NCBI RefSeq assembly: GCF_041245805.1
Contig: NZ_CP162490.1
Location: 62,001-126,000 of the forward strand
DNA length: 64,000 nt
Direction: 5' to 3'
Source of the DNA: Xanthomonas sp. DAR 34887
Lineage (GTDB): Bacteria; Pseudomonadota; Gammaproteobacteria; Xanthomonadales; Xanthomonadaceae
Shown: positions 7,258 to 17,079 of the stretch, in pieces
Numbering within the stretch: the first letter of the stretch is position 1
Layout of the letters: each line of letters starts with the position of its first letter
The notes under the pieces: model-generated
Seen by the model: the letters and a program-made list of their open reading frames with translations, nothing else
Database searches by the model: none
What the model was told of the DNA's origin: nothing
Position numbers and translations under genes: made by a program

Positions 7258-7476
7258 GTGGCAGTGAAGATTAAAGATAAATTCGCCATTTGGCTCTTCC
7301 CCTGCGCGCTACTGATTATTTTCCTATTTAGTGTTTTGACGATTTGGCTGTCAAATTTTACGTTTCCGGGTCGCGAAGCTTATGTAGCCTATGCTGGTGT
7401 CGTAGCTTCCGGAGTTTTAGTGCTCATCTGTGTGCGTCCTTTTACCAAGGCTGTAGCTAGGAAGCTAAGAAATTGA
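7258..7476 (+). CDS. Small inner-membrane protein
   Basis: A 72-residue protein with two membrane segments (about residues 9-30 and 42-60) and a basic C-terminus. It starts with GTG, supported by GGAG seven bases upstream. GC is lower than the surroundings. The family is unknown. A short GAGGAAG/TTCCTC hairpin lies just downstream at 7493-7506. Confidence 0.55.
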   Translation: MAVKIKDKFAIWLFPCALLIIFLFSVLTIWLSNFTFPGREAYVAYAGVVASGVLVLICVRPFTKAVARKLRN

Positions 7477-7686
7477 CCGAAGGTAGAGGGATGGAGGAAG
7501 TTAGTTCCTCTTGGCCTTAACTCTCAACCATGAACTGACGCTACGAGTAGCAAGGTCTAGACGAACCGCCTGCATCCATGCTGAAAAGGACGGGATGCCT
7601 TGGAGCCTGGGATGATTGACGGCAGTCAATGACTCGGCAAGGATCGTCGATCGCCACGTCTATCGGTCCAATAACAGTTGGCGTCC

Positions 7687-8085
7687 ATGCCCCGATCTCT
7701 CGCTCTTCTGCTGCCTTTGCTCCTCGCGGCATCGAATGCTGCGAACGCCAAGTGTCTGCCAAGTCAGCCGGCGACGGTTCGGCTCACTGGCGTCCTTGAG
7801 CGCGTCACGTTCCCTGGTCCACCCAACTACGAGAGTGTCCAGAGCGGCGACGCGCCCGAAACCTACTACGTCCTGCGATTGCCAGCGCAGGTATGCGTGC
7901 TCGATTCCGATCAAAGCGTCATCTCGGCCAACCGCCTGCAACTGTTTCTGGAGCCGGGGCAATACGACGTGTTCCGACCTCAGCTCGGCAAGCGCATTAC
8001 GCTGCCGGGAGAACTGTGGCCGGCTGAAACCGGGCACCACCACACGCCGCTGATGTTTACGCCGGCACGCGACAAGCTGGGTTAG
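7687..8085 (+). CDS. Exported DUF4431-like protein (copy 1)
   Basis: A 132-residue secreted protein. The signal peptide ends NAANA, followed by KCLPSQPATVRLTGVLERVTFPG and a conserved VCVLD block. The same order (CLP..., V.L.GKLER.T, RPVCVA) is found in the gene at 15641, so these are diverged paralogues of the DUF4431 type, small periplasmic proteins of unknown role. The frame is open from 7678, but the ATG at 7687 gives a clean signal peptide. Confidence 0.65.
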   Translation: MPRSLALLLPLLLAASNAANAKCLPSQPATVRLTGVLERVTFPGPPNYESVQSGDAPETYYVLRLPAQVCVLDSDQSVISANRLQLFLEPGQYDVFRPQLGKRITLPGELWPAETGHHHTPLMFTPARDKLG

Positions 8086-8098
8086 CAATTCAAAGAAT

Positions 8099-8119
8099 GG
8101 GGTCAGAGCGCACCTCTAG
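8099..8119. repeat. Half-copy of the GGGGTCAG repeat
   Basis: GGGGTCAGAGCGCACCTCTAG, just after the DUF4431 gene, matches the left arm of the hairpin at 682. No right arm is seen. Confidence 0.45.
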
Positions 8120-8130
8120 TCGCAAACGAG

Positions 8131-8559
8131 CTACGGCGCGGCAGCCTTGACGTCATACACCACCACGCGTTGCCACAGGTGCTCGCAATCTGCGACGAAT
8201 TGCTTGTGAATGGGGTGCACCTGATAGGCGTTCTGTCCGGCGACATCGTCGAAGAACAGGAGTTCCGAGGCGCTGTAGCTGCCATCGACCACGCCGCGTT
8301 GCTCGGTCTCCGCGGGCACGCCGATGTGGATGCCGCGCACGGTGTCGATGCCGGCCAACGTGCGCAAGCCGGCGAGCAGCTTGGTCAGATCTTCCTTGGA
8401 ATCCGGACGCTTCAGCCAGAAGAACACGTGGTGCACGACTGGCGGGAACGCTGCTTTGTTGGCAGGCGTGGATGTGGCCGCGTGGGAGCCGGTGGCTACC
8501 ACGCCGGCAGCCAAAGCGGTGGCGGCAACGATGAGATCCCGGCGCGTGCGATCGGTCAT
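8131..8559 (-). CDS. Exported Dabb-family (stress-responsive A/B barrel) protein
   Basis: A 142-residue protein. The N-terminus TRRDLIVAATALAAGVVA is a twin-arginine-type signal. The mature part has the Dabb barrel pattern: VVHHVFFWLKRPDS, then a central RTLAGIDTVRGIHIGVPAE, and HPIHKQFVADCEHLW near the end. Dabb proteins are small dimeric barrels, some of them enzymes acting on polyketide-like substrates. I chose the ATG at 8559 because GGAAGGG lies 9 bases upstream; an open frame continues to 8628. It stands alone and converges on the gene at 7687. Confidence 0.7.
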   Translation of the reverse strand: MTDRTRRDLIVAATALAAGVVATGSHAATSTPANKAAFPPVVHHVFFWLKRPDSKEDLTKLLAGLRTLAGIDTVRGIHIGVPAETEQRGVVDGSYSASELLFFDDVAGQNAYQVHPIHKQFVADCEHLWQRVVVYDVKAAAP

Positions 8560-8713
8560 GATCAGGCCCTTCCGTTCATGGTCTGCGGGCCTGCGAGTAT
8601 AGGACGGCAAGAACGCGCTCGGCTTCACTTGAGAGGAACTCAGCCTGACCTCGCTTTTCTGCGTCTATCCTTGACGGCCCACGGCTGGTCGAGGATCGTT
8701 TCAATCAATCGCC

Positions 8714-8959
8714 ATGAGCACCTTCCAATTCCAACCGCGCTGGAAAGAAGAACTGGTCTGCACCGGCCCGGGTGGCGCGTTCGTGCTGGACTTCCCGATG
8801 GGCGTGCCGACCGTGTATGCGCCGACCGAGCATGCCTGGGCGCAGAGCGCGCCGGCGTGGGCGCAAGCGCTGTGGCCGGTGTTCAAGGCCGAGCTGGAGG
8901 CCTGGTGCCAGGCGCATGACGTGCAGTTCTTCCTGGACGGAACGGCGAAGTGCTACTGA
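8714..8959 (+). CDS. Small conserved hypothetical protein
   Basis: An 81-residue soluble acidic protein rich in Trp and Ala (HAWAQSAPAWAQALWPVFKAELEAWC). No signal peptide and no recognisable domain. Codon use is typical of the chromosome, with strong third-position GC, which supports real coding. The cell role cannot be inferred from the neighbours. Confidence 0.55.
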   Translation: MSTFQFQPRWKEELVCTGPGGAFVLDFPMGVPTVYAPTEHAWAQSAPAWAQALWPVFKAELEAWCQAHDVQFFLDGTAKCY

Positions 8960-9074
8960 GCGGCGGGCGGAAAGCGCCAGCAGCAGGGCCCAGGTTGGAA
9001 GCAAATGGATTTTCGGAGTGCACTGGCGCCGCCTGCAGGAGTTCCGCCGTTGTGGCCATATCGCCCTCGATCGC

Positions 9075-9533
9075 ATGAAGACAATCCTCCTGCTGTGCTT
9101 CGTCGCGATGGCGTCGGGTTGCCATGGCGCCGGGCCTGCACGAGACAAAGACGGGCAGGACCAGGACCGCGCCATCCGGTTGTCAGGATCCGATTGCCCC
9201 CAAGGCATCGGCCCTACCAAGAGTGTTCGCCTCGAAGATCTTTTGGCGAACGCGCCGGCCTACGAGGGCCGCAGCGTCTCGGTGACTGGCTATTACAACC
9301 ACGGTTTCGAGCACTCGGCCCTCTATGCGTCTCCTGGTAGAGATCCATTTGCCCGAACGTTCGCTGACGGCATCTGGATAAACGGCATCTCTCCCTTTTC
9401 GGACGGCAATGGACAGCACATCGGTGTCACAGGAAGCTTCTCGGAAATCTCCAAGGGACACCTGTCGAAGTGGTCCGGCTCGATCTGCGTGACCACGGTG
9501 GCGCTGCTTGAGCGCGATGCGCCACAGGACTGA
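9075..9533 (+). CDS. Lipoprotein with an OB-like domain
   Basis: A 152-residue protein with a lipobox (VAMASGC, Cys16), so probably an envelope lipoprotein. The mature domain (RLEDLLANAPAYEGRSVSVTGYY, then HIGVTGSFS) resembles small OB-fold proteins of the periplasm. The ATG at 9075 starts the lipoprotein signal; the frame is open for 100 codons upstream on a different composition and should not be used. Function unknown. Confidence 0.6.
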   Translation: MKTILLLCFVAMASGCHGAGPARDKDGQDQDRAIRLSGSDCPQGIGPTKSVRLEDLLANAPAYEGRSVSVTGYYNHGFEHSALYASPGRDPFARTFADGIWINGISPFSDGNGQHIGVTGSFSEISKGHLSKWSGSICVTTVALLERDAPQD

Positions 9534-9610
9534 GCGGGCCATGCACCGCGGCGCATGGCCCGCCGACAGGTCCTGCCGACACGGGGTAAAGCCACGTCCA
9601 ATATCAGGCC

Positions 9611-10294
9611 TCAACGCCGTGGCGGCGCCGCGCGCCGGTACACGCCGTTGAAGGTGACATTGGCGCCGCCGCAGTCCTGGTTGTCCGCGGCCACCAGCAG
9701 ATCGCCGAGCAGCTGCAGGCGGACCTTGCACTGGTCCTCGCTGACCTCGACCCGGTTGCCGTCCGGGTAGCCGCGCGCGGTGACGGAACCCGTGTGCGGG
9801 CCGCCTGGCACCTGCTCCGGATCCGGGTTGGCGCCGGGCCAGTAGGCATCGCCGTTGACGGTGACGCTGCCGTCGCCATTGGCGGTCAATTGCAGTGCGT
9901 TGTCGCCATCGTGCCAGTTGCCGTTCCAGGCCTGTGGCGTCGGCTGCGCCGCGTTCGGCAACGCCTGCACGCTGGCCTGCGCGACCCAGCCGGCGCTGCC
10001 GCCCACCTTGTTGGGATAGAACGCGCAGGCGAATCCGTCGCGCCGCTGCGCCAGCACCACCACATCGCCCTTGACCACGTAGGCGCGCTGCCGGCACGCG
10101 GACTCGCCCTTGGCCGGGCAGCCGTCATCGTCGTTGAGCAGATACAGGCGCGGCACCGCGACCTTGGCGAGGGAGAAACCGGCCGGGCTGTTGGTGAACA
10201 ATCCATTGCGGCAGGTCGCCGCATCCGCATCGTCCGGCGCGGCATGCGCCAGCGTCGATACCGCCAACAGGGGGAGCAGCCAAGCTCTGTGCAT
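9611..10294 (-). CDS. Exported SH3-like domain protein
   Basis: A 227-residue secreted protein with signal peptide MHRAWLLPLLAVSTLAHA. Residues about 60-110 (RQRAYVVKGDVVVLAQRRDG, then SAGWVAQASVQAL) look like a bacterial SH3 domain, which usually binds cell wall. The C-terminal part (residues 120-215) repeats short G-x-Y and beta segments and carries paired cysteines (EDQCKVRL, NQDCGG). GGAG lies 9 bases upstream of the ATG. No operon partner. Function unknown. Confidence 0.65.
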   Translation of the reverse strand: MHRAWLLPLLAVSTLAHAAPDDADAATCRNGLFTNSPAGFSLAKVAVPRLYLLNDDDGCPAKGESACRQRAYVVKGDVVVLAQRRDGFACAFYPNKVGGSAGWVAQASVQALPNAAQPTPQAWNGNWHDGDNALQLTANGDGSVTVNGDAYWPGANPDPEQVPGGPHTGSVTARGYPDGNRVEVSEDQCKVRLQLLGDLLVAADNQDCGGANVTFNGVYRRAAPPRR

Positions 10295-10610
10295 CACGAT
10301 CACTCCAGGAATGGGGGCCGGTAGTGTGAGCCAAGAGCGGCGAAAGTGCGCCAAGCGAGCGGGCGATTCAGTGCCGGCTGCGTCGTGCAGGCGCGGGACC
10401 GAGCGCGGCCTGCTTGCGGCGCCGGTGCTCGAACACGGGTTCCGGCCGTCCGCCGCGGCAGTGCGTTGGACGATTGACGCCGGATGAAGGCTCGGCGAGG
10501 ATCGCGCTGGGCCGCGTTGTGGCGGCCGTGTGGTGGCAAGGCGTGACGAACGAGCGGTATCCCGATCAATCCTCGGTTTTGAATCGGCCCCATTTCCTGG
10601 AGATGCCGCA

Positions 10611-11600
10611 ATGCATGTTCTTGCCAGACTCGCCATGGTTTTGCTATGCCTCGCCTTCCCGCTCAAGGCGTATGCGACGTTCTCGATCGCGGCATGCGCC
10701 CCGGATGGCGCGTGCGGTGTGGCGGTCGCCACCAACAATCTGGCGGTCGGCGCCAGCGTGATCTATGCCAGGGCCAGGGTCGGCGCATTGGCCACGCAGT
10801 ACGAAACCAATCCCGCCTACGGTCCGCGAGGGCTCGACTTGCTTGCCGACGGGCTGCCTCCCTCGAAGGTCATGGCCGAACTGTTGGCGAAGGACGGGAA
10901 CTTCGACGGAACGACCATCGCCGCGCGCCAGGTCGGCATCGTTTCTGTCGCAGGCGCTTCGATGGCCTACACGGGCGAGGAAGCGGCGGCCTCGGCGTGG
11001 GCTGGCGCCCGTCATGGCAAGGGATATTCCGTCCAGGGAAACGGGCTGGCCTCCGAGCGCGTGCTGACTGCCATGGAGAAGGACTTCCTCTCGTGTCGGG
11101 CGACATTGGCAAACTGCCTGGTGGCCAGCCTGGAAGCGGGCGAGAACGCGGGCGGCCAGACCATCGGAAGGTTGTCGGCCGCGCTGCTGGTCAAAACGCC
11201 TGGCGGCGCATGGGAGGACATCGATCTGCGTGTCGACGCGTCGGCGTCTCCGGTTCCGGATCTGCGCCGGCTGCTGGACCGCTATTACGCCCATCAAGCG
11301 ATCATCGACGCCGAGCACTTGGCCGATCGTGGCAAGATCGCCGAGGCCAAGGTGGCGCTCGCCCAGGCGCTGCACCTGAGTTGGCAATGGGACCGGATCT
11401 GGCGGCGTGCCGCGCGGCTGTCGATGCAGCTCGGCCGGCCCGAAGACGCCCTCAGCGAACTCGGCGTCTTCGCGGCCGGGAATCCGACGTGGGCGAGGAT
11501 CGAATTGCAGGATCCCATCTACCAGCCGTTGCACGATAATGCGCTTTTCAAATCTTGGGCTGACGCGGTTGGCAGCGCTGGCGATGAGCGACCGAAATGA
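10611..11600 (+). CDS. Exported DUF1028 family protein
   Basis: A 329-residue protein with a signal peptide (about residues 1-22, cleaved before TFSIAAC). The mature N-terminus TFSIAACAPDGACGVAVATNNLAVGA, then GALATQYETNPAYGPRGLDLL, YTGEEA and GYSVQGNGLAS, follow the DUF1028 family (Ntn-hydrolase-like fold) closely. The C-terminal 90 residues form a helical tail with TPR-like spacing (LADRGKIAEAKVALAQALHL). In the family the new N-terminal Thr/Ser after cleavage may be catalytic, which fits Thr here. GGAG lies 8 bases before the ATG at 10611. The substrate is unknown. Confidence 0.8.
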   Translation: MHVLARLAMVLLCLAFPLKAYATFSIAACAPDGACGVAVATNNLAVGASVIYARARVGALATQYETNPAYGPRGLDLLADGLPPSKVMAELLAKDGNFDGTTIAARQVGIVSVAGASMAYTGEEAAASAWAGARHGKGYSVQGNGLASERVLTAMEKDFLSCRATLANCLVASLEAGENAGGQTIGRLSAALLVKTPGGAWEDIDLRVDASASPVPDLRRLLDRYYAHQAIIDAEHLADRGKIAEAKVALAQALHLSWQWDRIWRRAARLSMQLGRPEDALSELGVFAAGNPTWARIELQDPIYQPLHDNALFKSWADAVGSAGDERPK

Positions 11601-11692
11601 TGGATTGGTGCCAGTGAAGCAATGCTTTGGCGAGGACTGCATCGAGAACATGAACCGGCCCCTCGCGCAGCGACCGGCGATGGATCCACACG

Positions 11693-12373
11693 TTGAGCGA
11701 CGCCGCGCGGGCGGCAGAGTTTGCGTTCCGGATGTCGGCGATGGAAGCGGACATACAGTGTCTCGACGAACACGTCGTGCTCGGTGTGCGGCCCGAACGC
11801 AACACGCGCGTCGTCACCGTCGAGGTGGTGTCACCCGAGCGCACGAACACCGAAAGAGCCTTGCGGCTCGATCCGCCAACGACCTTGATCGACTGGCTGT
11901 CCGAGGCGCCGAGTCATGATGCCGGGGACACCGTCATGACGATCGATGCCAGCTGCCGCGATGCCAGGCAGACGATGGTCAACCTGCGGCCTCGCCTCGA
12001 CGAGGACGTCACCTTGATGATGGCGGTCGAAGGCATGATCGCGGTCGAAGAAGACCATTTCCCGGACCGGGCGACGTTCGAGGCGGCGGCGCATATCGAG
12101 GCCTGCGATGCGTGCCAGCGCTGGAGCGCCGACTGGCTGGATGGCCTGTTTCCGGAGCGGGTGGCGTATCGCGAACGCCTGAGCCGCTACTGCTGCCAGC
12201 AGATGTACCATGCTGCGACGAATCCCGATGCCGAGGTCCGATTCGCGTTCGAGATGTTCAGGGGAGAAGATCCCAGCTGGTCCATCAACGAACAGTACGC
12301 GTTCGCGCGATTCTGTCCCTGGTGCGGCCAGGAACTGCCCAACCGCGCCTTCGAACCGGAGCCGAATGCATGA
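11693..12373 (+). CDS. Hypothetical protein with zinc-ribbon-like cysteine pairs
   Basis: A 226-residue soluble protein with two CxxC-type motifs: EACDACQRW (about residue 142) and, near the end, FCPWCGQELP (about residue 210), the usual form of a C-terminal zinc ribbon. It starts at a TTG here; the ATG at 11732 would remove 13 residues and is an equally valid start. Its stop overlaps the start of the next gene (ATGA), so the two are co-translated. The family is not recognised. Confidence 0.6.
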   Translation: MSDAARAAEFAFRMSAMEADIQCLDEHVVLGVRPERNTRVVTVEVVSPERTNTERALRLDPPTTLIDWLSEAPSHDAGDTVMTIDASCRDARQTMVNLRPRLDEDVTLMMAVEGMIAVEEDHFPDRATFEAAAHIEACDACQRWSADWLDGLFPERVAYRERLSRYCCQQMYHAATNPDAEVRFAFEMFRGEDPSWSINEQYAFARFCPWCGQELPNRAFEPEPNA

Positions 12374-12765
12374 GCGCCTCCAACCCCGTGCACGCCCTTA
12401 CCGTGGTCTACGCCAGGAACATCGAGCGGGTCGCCGAGTTCTACCGGAAGACGCTGTCGCTTGAGCTGGTGGAACAGGACGATGCGTTCGTGGTGGTGGG
12501 GAGTCCCCACTACCAAATCGCGGTGGTCCGCATCGCGGCCGACAGGGCACCCGCTCCGGTACCAGGACCGCTCCACCTGAGAACCGCAACGCCCATCAAG
12601 GGCTCGTTCCTGGTGGAGAACCTGGAGCATGCCCGGTCCGCGGCCGAGTCCTGCGGCGGGGGCTTCAAGCCACTCGCGTCCGCGTGGCGCTGGCGCGATC
12701 AACTGCATCTGGACGGACACGATCCGGAAGGCAATGTGGTGCAGGTCCGCGCCCTGGTGCCCTGA
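12370..12765 (+). CDS. VOC-family (glyoxalase/bleomycin-resistance) protein
   Basis: A 131-residue single VOC domain. It shows HALTVVYARNIERVAEFYRK at the start, the paired strand SPHYQIAVVRI in the middle, and HLDGHDPEGNVVQVRAL at the end, where DPEGN is the standard VOC closing motif. Such proteins bind metal and act as glyoxalases, dioxygenases or drug-binding proteins; the substrate is unknown. The ATG overlaps the stop of the upstream zinc-ribbon gene by four bases. Confidence 0.75.
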   Translation: MSASNPVHALTVVYARNIERVAEFYRKTLSLELVEQDDAFVVVGSPHYQIAVVRIAADRAPAPVPGPLHLRTATPIKGSFLVENLEHARSAAESCGGGFKPLASAWRWRDQLHLDGHDPEGNVVQVRALVP

Positions 12766-12875
12766 CGATTCGCAGCGCCATGCGGCGCGGCAGGGTCTTG
12801 TCATTCTTCAGCATTCGATCCGGATCACGCTGTCTTGCGGTCGACTAGGCCGCCGGACATCAGCAGGGGGCGATC

Positions 12876-13409
12876 ATGGCAGTGCTACTTCTTCCATTCA
12901 TGGCATTGGCCGCGCTCGGGTTGCTGTTGAGCATCGGCGTCCATGTTGCCTCCCTGCTGGGCCTGCGGATTCCGGGCGGCGAGCTGGTATGGGGGCTGCA
13001 CCTCGGCATCTTCGTGGTGTGGATCCCTGCGGTCCTGGTCGCCAATCGCGTCACGCAAGGGCGCCCGCAAACCGCGTACTGGAAAACGGTGCTATCCGGC
13101 TGCCCGGCATGGATGCGCTATGCGGGCTATGTCCTGTTCGCCTATGCGATCGCCAATTTCATCTGGTTCATGACGCTCGGCGAATCGCAGCCGCACCACG
13201 GGAGCGATGGCGAAGCAGCCGCCATCCACGGATTCTCCGGGCATTGGCTGCTGTTCTACGGCGCCGCCTTTGCGATTTTCTACTCGGCCTACCGCAACCC
13301 GCGCTTGCTGGTGCGGCAGACATGTCCCGACGGGCATGAGATCTCCGCCACCGACGCGTTCTGTTCCACCTGTGGTAAAAAGATCCGGCCGCCCGCGGTC
13401 ACCGATTGA
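12876..13409 (+). CDS. Membrane protein with a C-terminal zinc ribbon
   Basis: A 177-residue protein with four predicted membrane segments (about residues 2-24, 36-56, 78-98, 122-140), a His-rich loop (SQPHHG), and a C-terminal CPDGHEISATDAFCSTCGKKI, a CxnCxxC zinc-ribbon on the cytoplasmic side. The start ATG follows AGGGGG by 8 bases. Function unknown; the ribbon suggests a nucleic-acid or protein-binding tail. Confidence 0.6.
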   Translation: MAVLLLPFMALAALGLLLSIGVHVASLLGLRIPGGELVWGLHLGIFVVWIPAVLVANRVTQGRPQTAYWKTVLSGCPAWMRYAGYVLFAYAIANFIWFMTLGESQPHHGSDGEAAAIHGFSGHWLLFYGAAFAIFYSAYRNPRLLVRQTCPDGHEISATDAFCSTCGKKIRPPAVTD

Positions 13410-13643
13410 CGCGAGGCAGTCTTGTAGGGCCGTGGGGTACGGCGGGGTAAAGCGGCGCAGGGCGTCATCGGCATGGGGCAATCGATGCCGAGACAATCGG
13501 CCTGCCATGATCGACATGGACGCGGGCGCGCGCCGACGATTCGAGATGCCGATACCACGTCGTAGTCCACATGGCGCCAGCCGAGCTGTCTGGCCGATTG
13601 GGTCGGCACCCGACACCCTGCGTCTTAAACGAAAGGAGACACC

Positions 13644-14192
13644 ATGCGTGTGCTTGCAGGGATGCTTCTGGCAACGGCCATGGCGCTTGCGGGCTGCGCG
13701 TCGATCCCGCTGTCCACGGCGCTGAGCCTGTCGTCGCTGTCGCCGCGCACGCTGGCGCAGACCGATCCGGCCCAGGTACGGGTGCGGCTGTCCGTTCCGG
13801 AAGGGTACGAGGTCGGCGTTCCCGCTGCGCGCCTGACGTTGCGGCTCGAGGGAGCGTCCGGCATCAAGTCCGCCTCGATGGGATTGTCGCTGCTCGGCAC
13901 CTCGCGCGAGACGCGTTCCGGCGGCCTGTTCCGCTCGGATGTGCCGGTCTCGACCTATGTGCTGGCGCTGAACCCGGATGGCGTGCGCGAGCTGAAGGAG
14001 CTCCAGCGCTTTGTCCTCGCCGGCGATCCCTCGAAGTTCCTGTTCGGCGTGCAGGCGCCGTTCGCCAAGATGCCGCCGCACGCCAGAGATGTGACGTTCT
14101 GGGCGGACCTGAAGCTTTCGCTCGCCGAGCCGTACAAGCCGTTGATCGATGGCGCCAGGCTCCGGTTCGAAGGCACGCCGCCCGGTGGATGA
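13644..14192 (+). CDS. Hypothetical lipoprotein
   Basis: A 182-residue protein with a clear lipobox (ALAGCASI, Cys18). The mature part is beta-rich (PAQVRVRLSVPEGYEV, ARLTLRLEG, VSTYVLALNPDG) with no recognised domain. AAGGAG lies 6 bases before the ATG. It is alone in its transcription unit, after a 230-base gap in which I see nothing distinct. Confidence 0.65.
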   Translation: MRVLAGMLLATAMALAGCASIPLSTALSLSSLSPRTLAQTDPAQVRVRLSVPEGYEVGVPAARLTLRLEGASGIKSASMGLSLLGTSRETRSGGLFRSDVPVSTYVLALNPDGVRELKELQRFVLAGDPSKFLFGVQAPFAKMPPHARDVTFWADLKLSLAEPYKPLIDGARLRFEGTPPGG

Positions 14193-14387
14193 CCGGCGCC
14201 AGGCAACAGGACTCAGGATCAAACACACGTCTCCCCAAGACCAACGAGATTGCGGGAAGGCGTATCAAGCGCCACGCACGACGGTGCCGGATGGCCTGCC
14301 ATCCCGGCGCCGCTTCGACATCGTCTCGGTCACAGGCCTTGCGCCGCCTGCTTGTACGTCGCAAAGTGATACTGGAGTTGTCACATC

Positions 14388-14645
14388 ATGCGCACTGAAC
14401 TCGTCACGACCCTCAAACGCCAGGCCACCGAGCTGCTTGCGGATATCGAGCGGGACAAGCAGCCCATCCTGATCACCCAGCACGGTCTGCCCAGTGCCTA
14501 CCTGGTGGATGTCGAGAGCTACCAGCTCATGCAGCAGCGCATGGCGGTGCTCGAAGGCATTGCCCGGGGCGAACAGGCGATCGCCGAAGGGCGCGTGGCG
14601 AGCCATGCGCAAGCGAAGAAACGTCTGGCCAGATGGCTGAAATAG
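14388..14645 (+). CDS. Type II antitoxin, Phd/YefM family
   Basis: An 85-residue protein. TLKRQATELLADIERDKQPILITQHG followed by PSAYLVDVESYQLMQ is the Phd/YefM dimerisation and DNA-binding fold, with the C-terminal helix that wraps the toxin. It overlaps the downstream toxin gene by 13 bases, the normal arrangement for coupled translation. It would be expected to repress its own promoter in the 190 bases upstream, which hold no other feature. Confidence 0.85.
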   Translation: MRTELVTTLKRQATELLADIERDKQPILITQHGLPSAYLVDVESYQLMQQRMAVLEGIARGEQAIAEGRVASHAQAKKRLARWLK

Positions 14646-14950
14646 TCTGGTCGGAGCCCGCACTTGCCGACCTGGATGCGATCGCCGACTACATTGCACT
14701 GGAAAATCCGGTTGCCGCTTCCGAGTTCGTCCATTGCGTGTTCACGCATGTCGGGCAGTTGGTGGACCGCGCGGAGAGCGGTAGCCGTCCGCCGGAGCTG
14801 GGGCGCTCGCGTTATCGTCAGATCGTCGAACCGCCTTGTCGCGTCTTCTACCGTTTCGATGGGCATAAGGTATTTATCCTGCACGTGATGCGGTCGGAGC
14901 GGATACTGCGCAAGGCGCGGCTCGCACCTGCGACCAAGCAGGATAAGTAG
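14633..14950 (+). CDS. Type II toxin, RelE/ParE family
   Basis: A 105-residue protein: IVWSEPALADLDAIADYIALENP at the start, then GRSRYRQIVEPPCRVFYRFDGHKVFILHVMRSER, the RelE/ParE core with the final beta strand and the R-x-E(R) end. Members poison DNA gyrase (ParE) or cut mRNA on ribosomes (RelE); the pairing with a YefM-type antitoxin and the lack of the RelE catalytic residue set make ParE-type more likely, but not certain. Overlaps its antitoxin gene. Confidence 0.85.
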   Translation: MAEIVWSEPALADLDAIADYIALENPVAASEFVHCVFTHVGQLVDRAESGSRPPELGRSRYRQIVEPPCRVFYRFDGHKVFILHVMRSERILRKARLAPATKQDK

Positions 14951-15068
14951 TCGCCGGTAACCGGCGTACTTTGCTTGGGCCACGTCATGACGATGTCGTG
15001 GCCGGGGCGCGCCAGTTTGATTGCGGTAAGCGGAGGCTGTCCAACCCTTCACCCAAGTCGATTCCGTT

Positions 15069-15506
15069 GTGGGATTCGGCCTGCTCCAAGGCGCAACGTC
15101 CATGCTGATCAATCGCGGTCGTGCAGTGACTTATGGCCTCGCCGCCATCCTCGGGGTGGTGGCCCTGCAAGCTTTCAATAGCGTCGCCTGCTATCACCAC
15201 GGCTTCGGGGAATTCCTGGCGGCACTGGGAACGTTTCTGCTCGTTCCCCTGCTGGCGCCCATCGTCGCGCTGGCGACCGCCAATCCGTTGCGGGCCGTCG
15301 GTGGCTGTCTCCTGTTCGCGCCATGGCTGGCGCTGGCCTACTACATCGACTGCGTGCGCCCGTACACGGGCGGCGGGGCGTCGATGATCTATGTCGGCGT
15401 CCTTCTTTGGGGGACACTGAGCTCGATCTTCGGAGTCCTGGTGGCCGGCCCAATCACGCGCATGCTCGGCATCTCCATAGCCGGCGCTGGCGCGAACACG
15501 CGTTAG
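15069..15506 (+). CDS. Hypothetical membrane protein
   Basis: Up to 145 residues with four hydrophobic segments (about residues 20-40, 47-70, 76-92, 105-130). The frame begins at a GTG; the ATG at 15102 (MLINRG) would give a 134-residue protein and starts just before the first membrane segment, so it may be the true start. No motif recognised. Confidence 0.55.
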   Translation: MGFGLLQGATSMLINRGRAVTYGLAAILGVVALQAFNSVACYHHGFGEFLAALGTFLLVPLLAPIVALATANPLRAVGGCLLFAPWLALAYYIDCVRPYTGGGASMIYVGVLLWGTLSSIFGVLVAGPITRMLGISIAGAGANTR

Positions 15507-15640
15507 GCTGAAAGGGCATTCAAGCCACCACTTCTGCGGTAGCGAGCCGCAAAAGCGCCCGAAACCGTCGCTTCCCGTTAACGCGCAGCGGTCATGCAGC
15601 TCCCGTATCCTTGCCCGCCTCTCTGTCCACGGATGATCCG

Positions 15641-16036
15641 ATGTCGCTGCGTACCGTGTTCTTGTTCGCCTGCCTGTCGCTCGGCGCGGCGCCGTTGGCG
15701 CAGGCGCAGCCGCACTGCCTGCCCCAGGGCCCGATCAAGGTCACGCTGTCCGGCAAGCTGGAGCGCCCTACCTCCGCGCCGGCGGCGCCCGAACCCGAAA
15801 GCCGGATCCTGGTGTTGCCCAGACCGGTCTGCGTGGCGGCGTCGCCCGCCGCGCAGGCGCCGCGCCACGACGCCGTGCGCCGCCTGCGCCTGGGACTGAG
15901 CCAGGACCAGGCCGCGCACCTGCAGGAAGAAGGCGTCGGCCAGATCGTGCGCGTCACCGGCACGCTGTCGGAGACCCAGACCGCAGAAGGAGACGTGCCG
16001 CCGTTGCTGACCGTCGTTGGTATCGACAGCGACTGA
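15641..16036 (+). CDS. Exported DUF4431-like protein (copy 2)
   Basis: A 131-residue secreted protein, signal peptide ending AQAQ, then PHCLPQGPIKVTLSGKLERPT, a RPVCVAAS block and VRVTGTLSE. It is a diverged paralogue of the protein at 7687, with the same conserved Cys pair. The frame opens at 15611, but the ATG at 15641 gives the signal peptide directly. It converges on the OBAP-like gene with only 6 bases between them. Confidence 0.65.
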   Translation: MSLRTVFLFACLSLGAAPLAQAQPHCLPQGPIKVTLSGKLERPTSAPAAPEPESRILVLPRPVCVAASPAAQAPRHDAVRRLRLGLSQDQAAHLQEEGVGQIVRVTGTLSETQTAEGDVPPLLTVVGIDSD

Positions 16037-16042
16037 GGCGTC

Positions 16043-16804
<762 letters not shown>

Positions 16805-17079
16805 GCGGTGCCTCCAGCGGGCGGGACGATCGGGTGCGACCCAGCATTGGCCGCTGCGGGTGAAACGTCCGTCACCGTGGCGTCGTCGTCAGGTCGGGAC
16901 CAGCGTCCGCGGAACCGGAGGAGCGCGTCCGGCGACGCGTGCGCGGCCACGCGGTCACACTGAAACCGGGATGCAATACATGTGACATATCGTGCCGCGC
17001 TACGCCATCCCATGGCACGCCGTCGCGAGCTGCTGCGCAAGCCGAACGGAATCGTCATCCCGCGCCCAAAGGAATCGCC

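Noticed and set aside
14957..14982. GTAACC after the ParE-type toxin gene as a SigF-type promoter
   Set aside because: Sixteen bases later the sequence is GCCA, not CGAA, and no gene follows in a suitable place.
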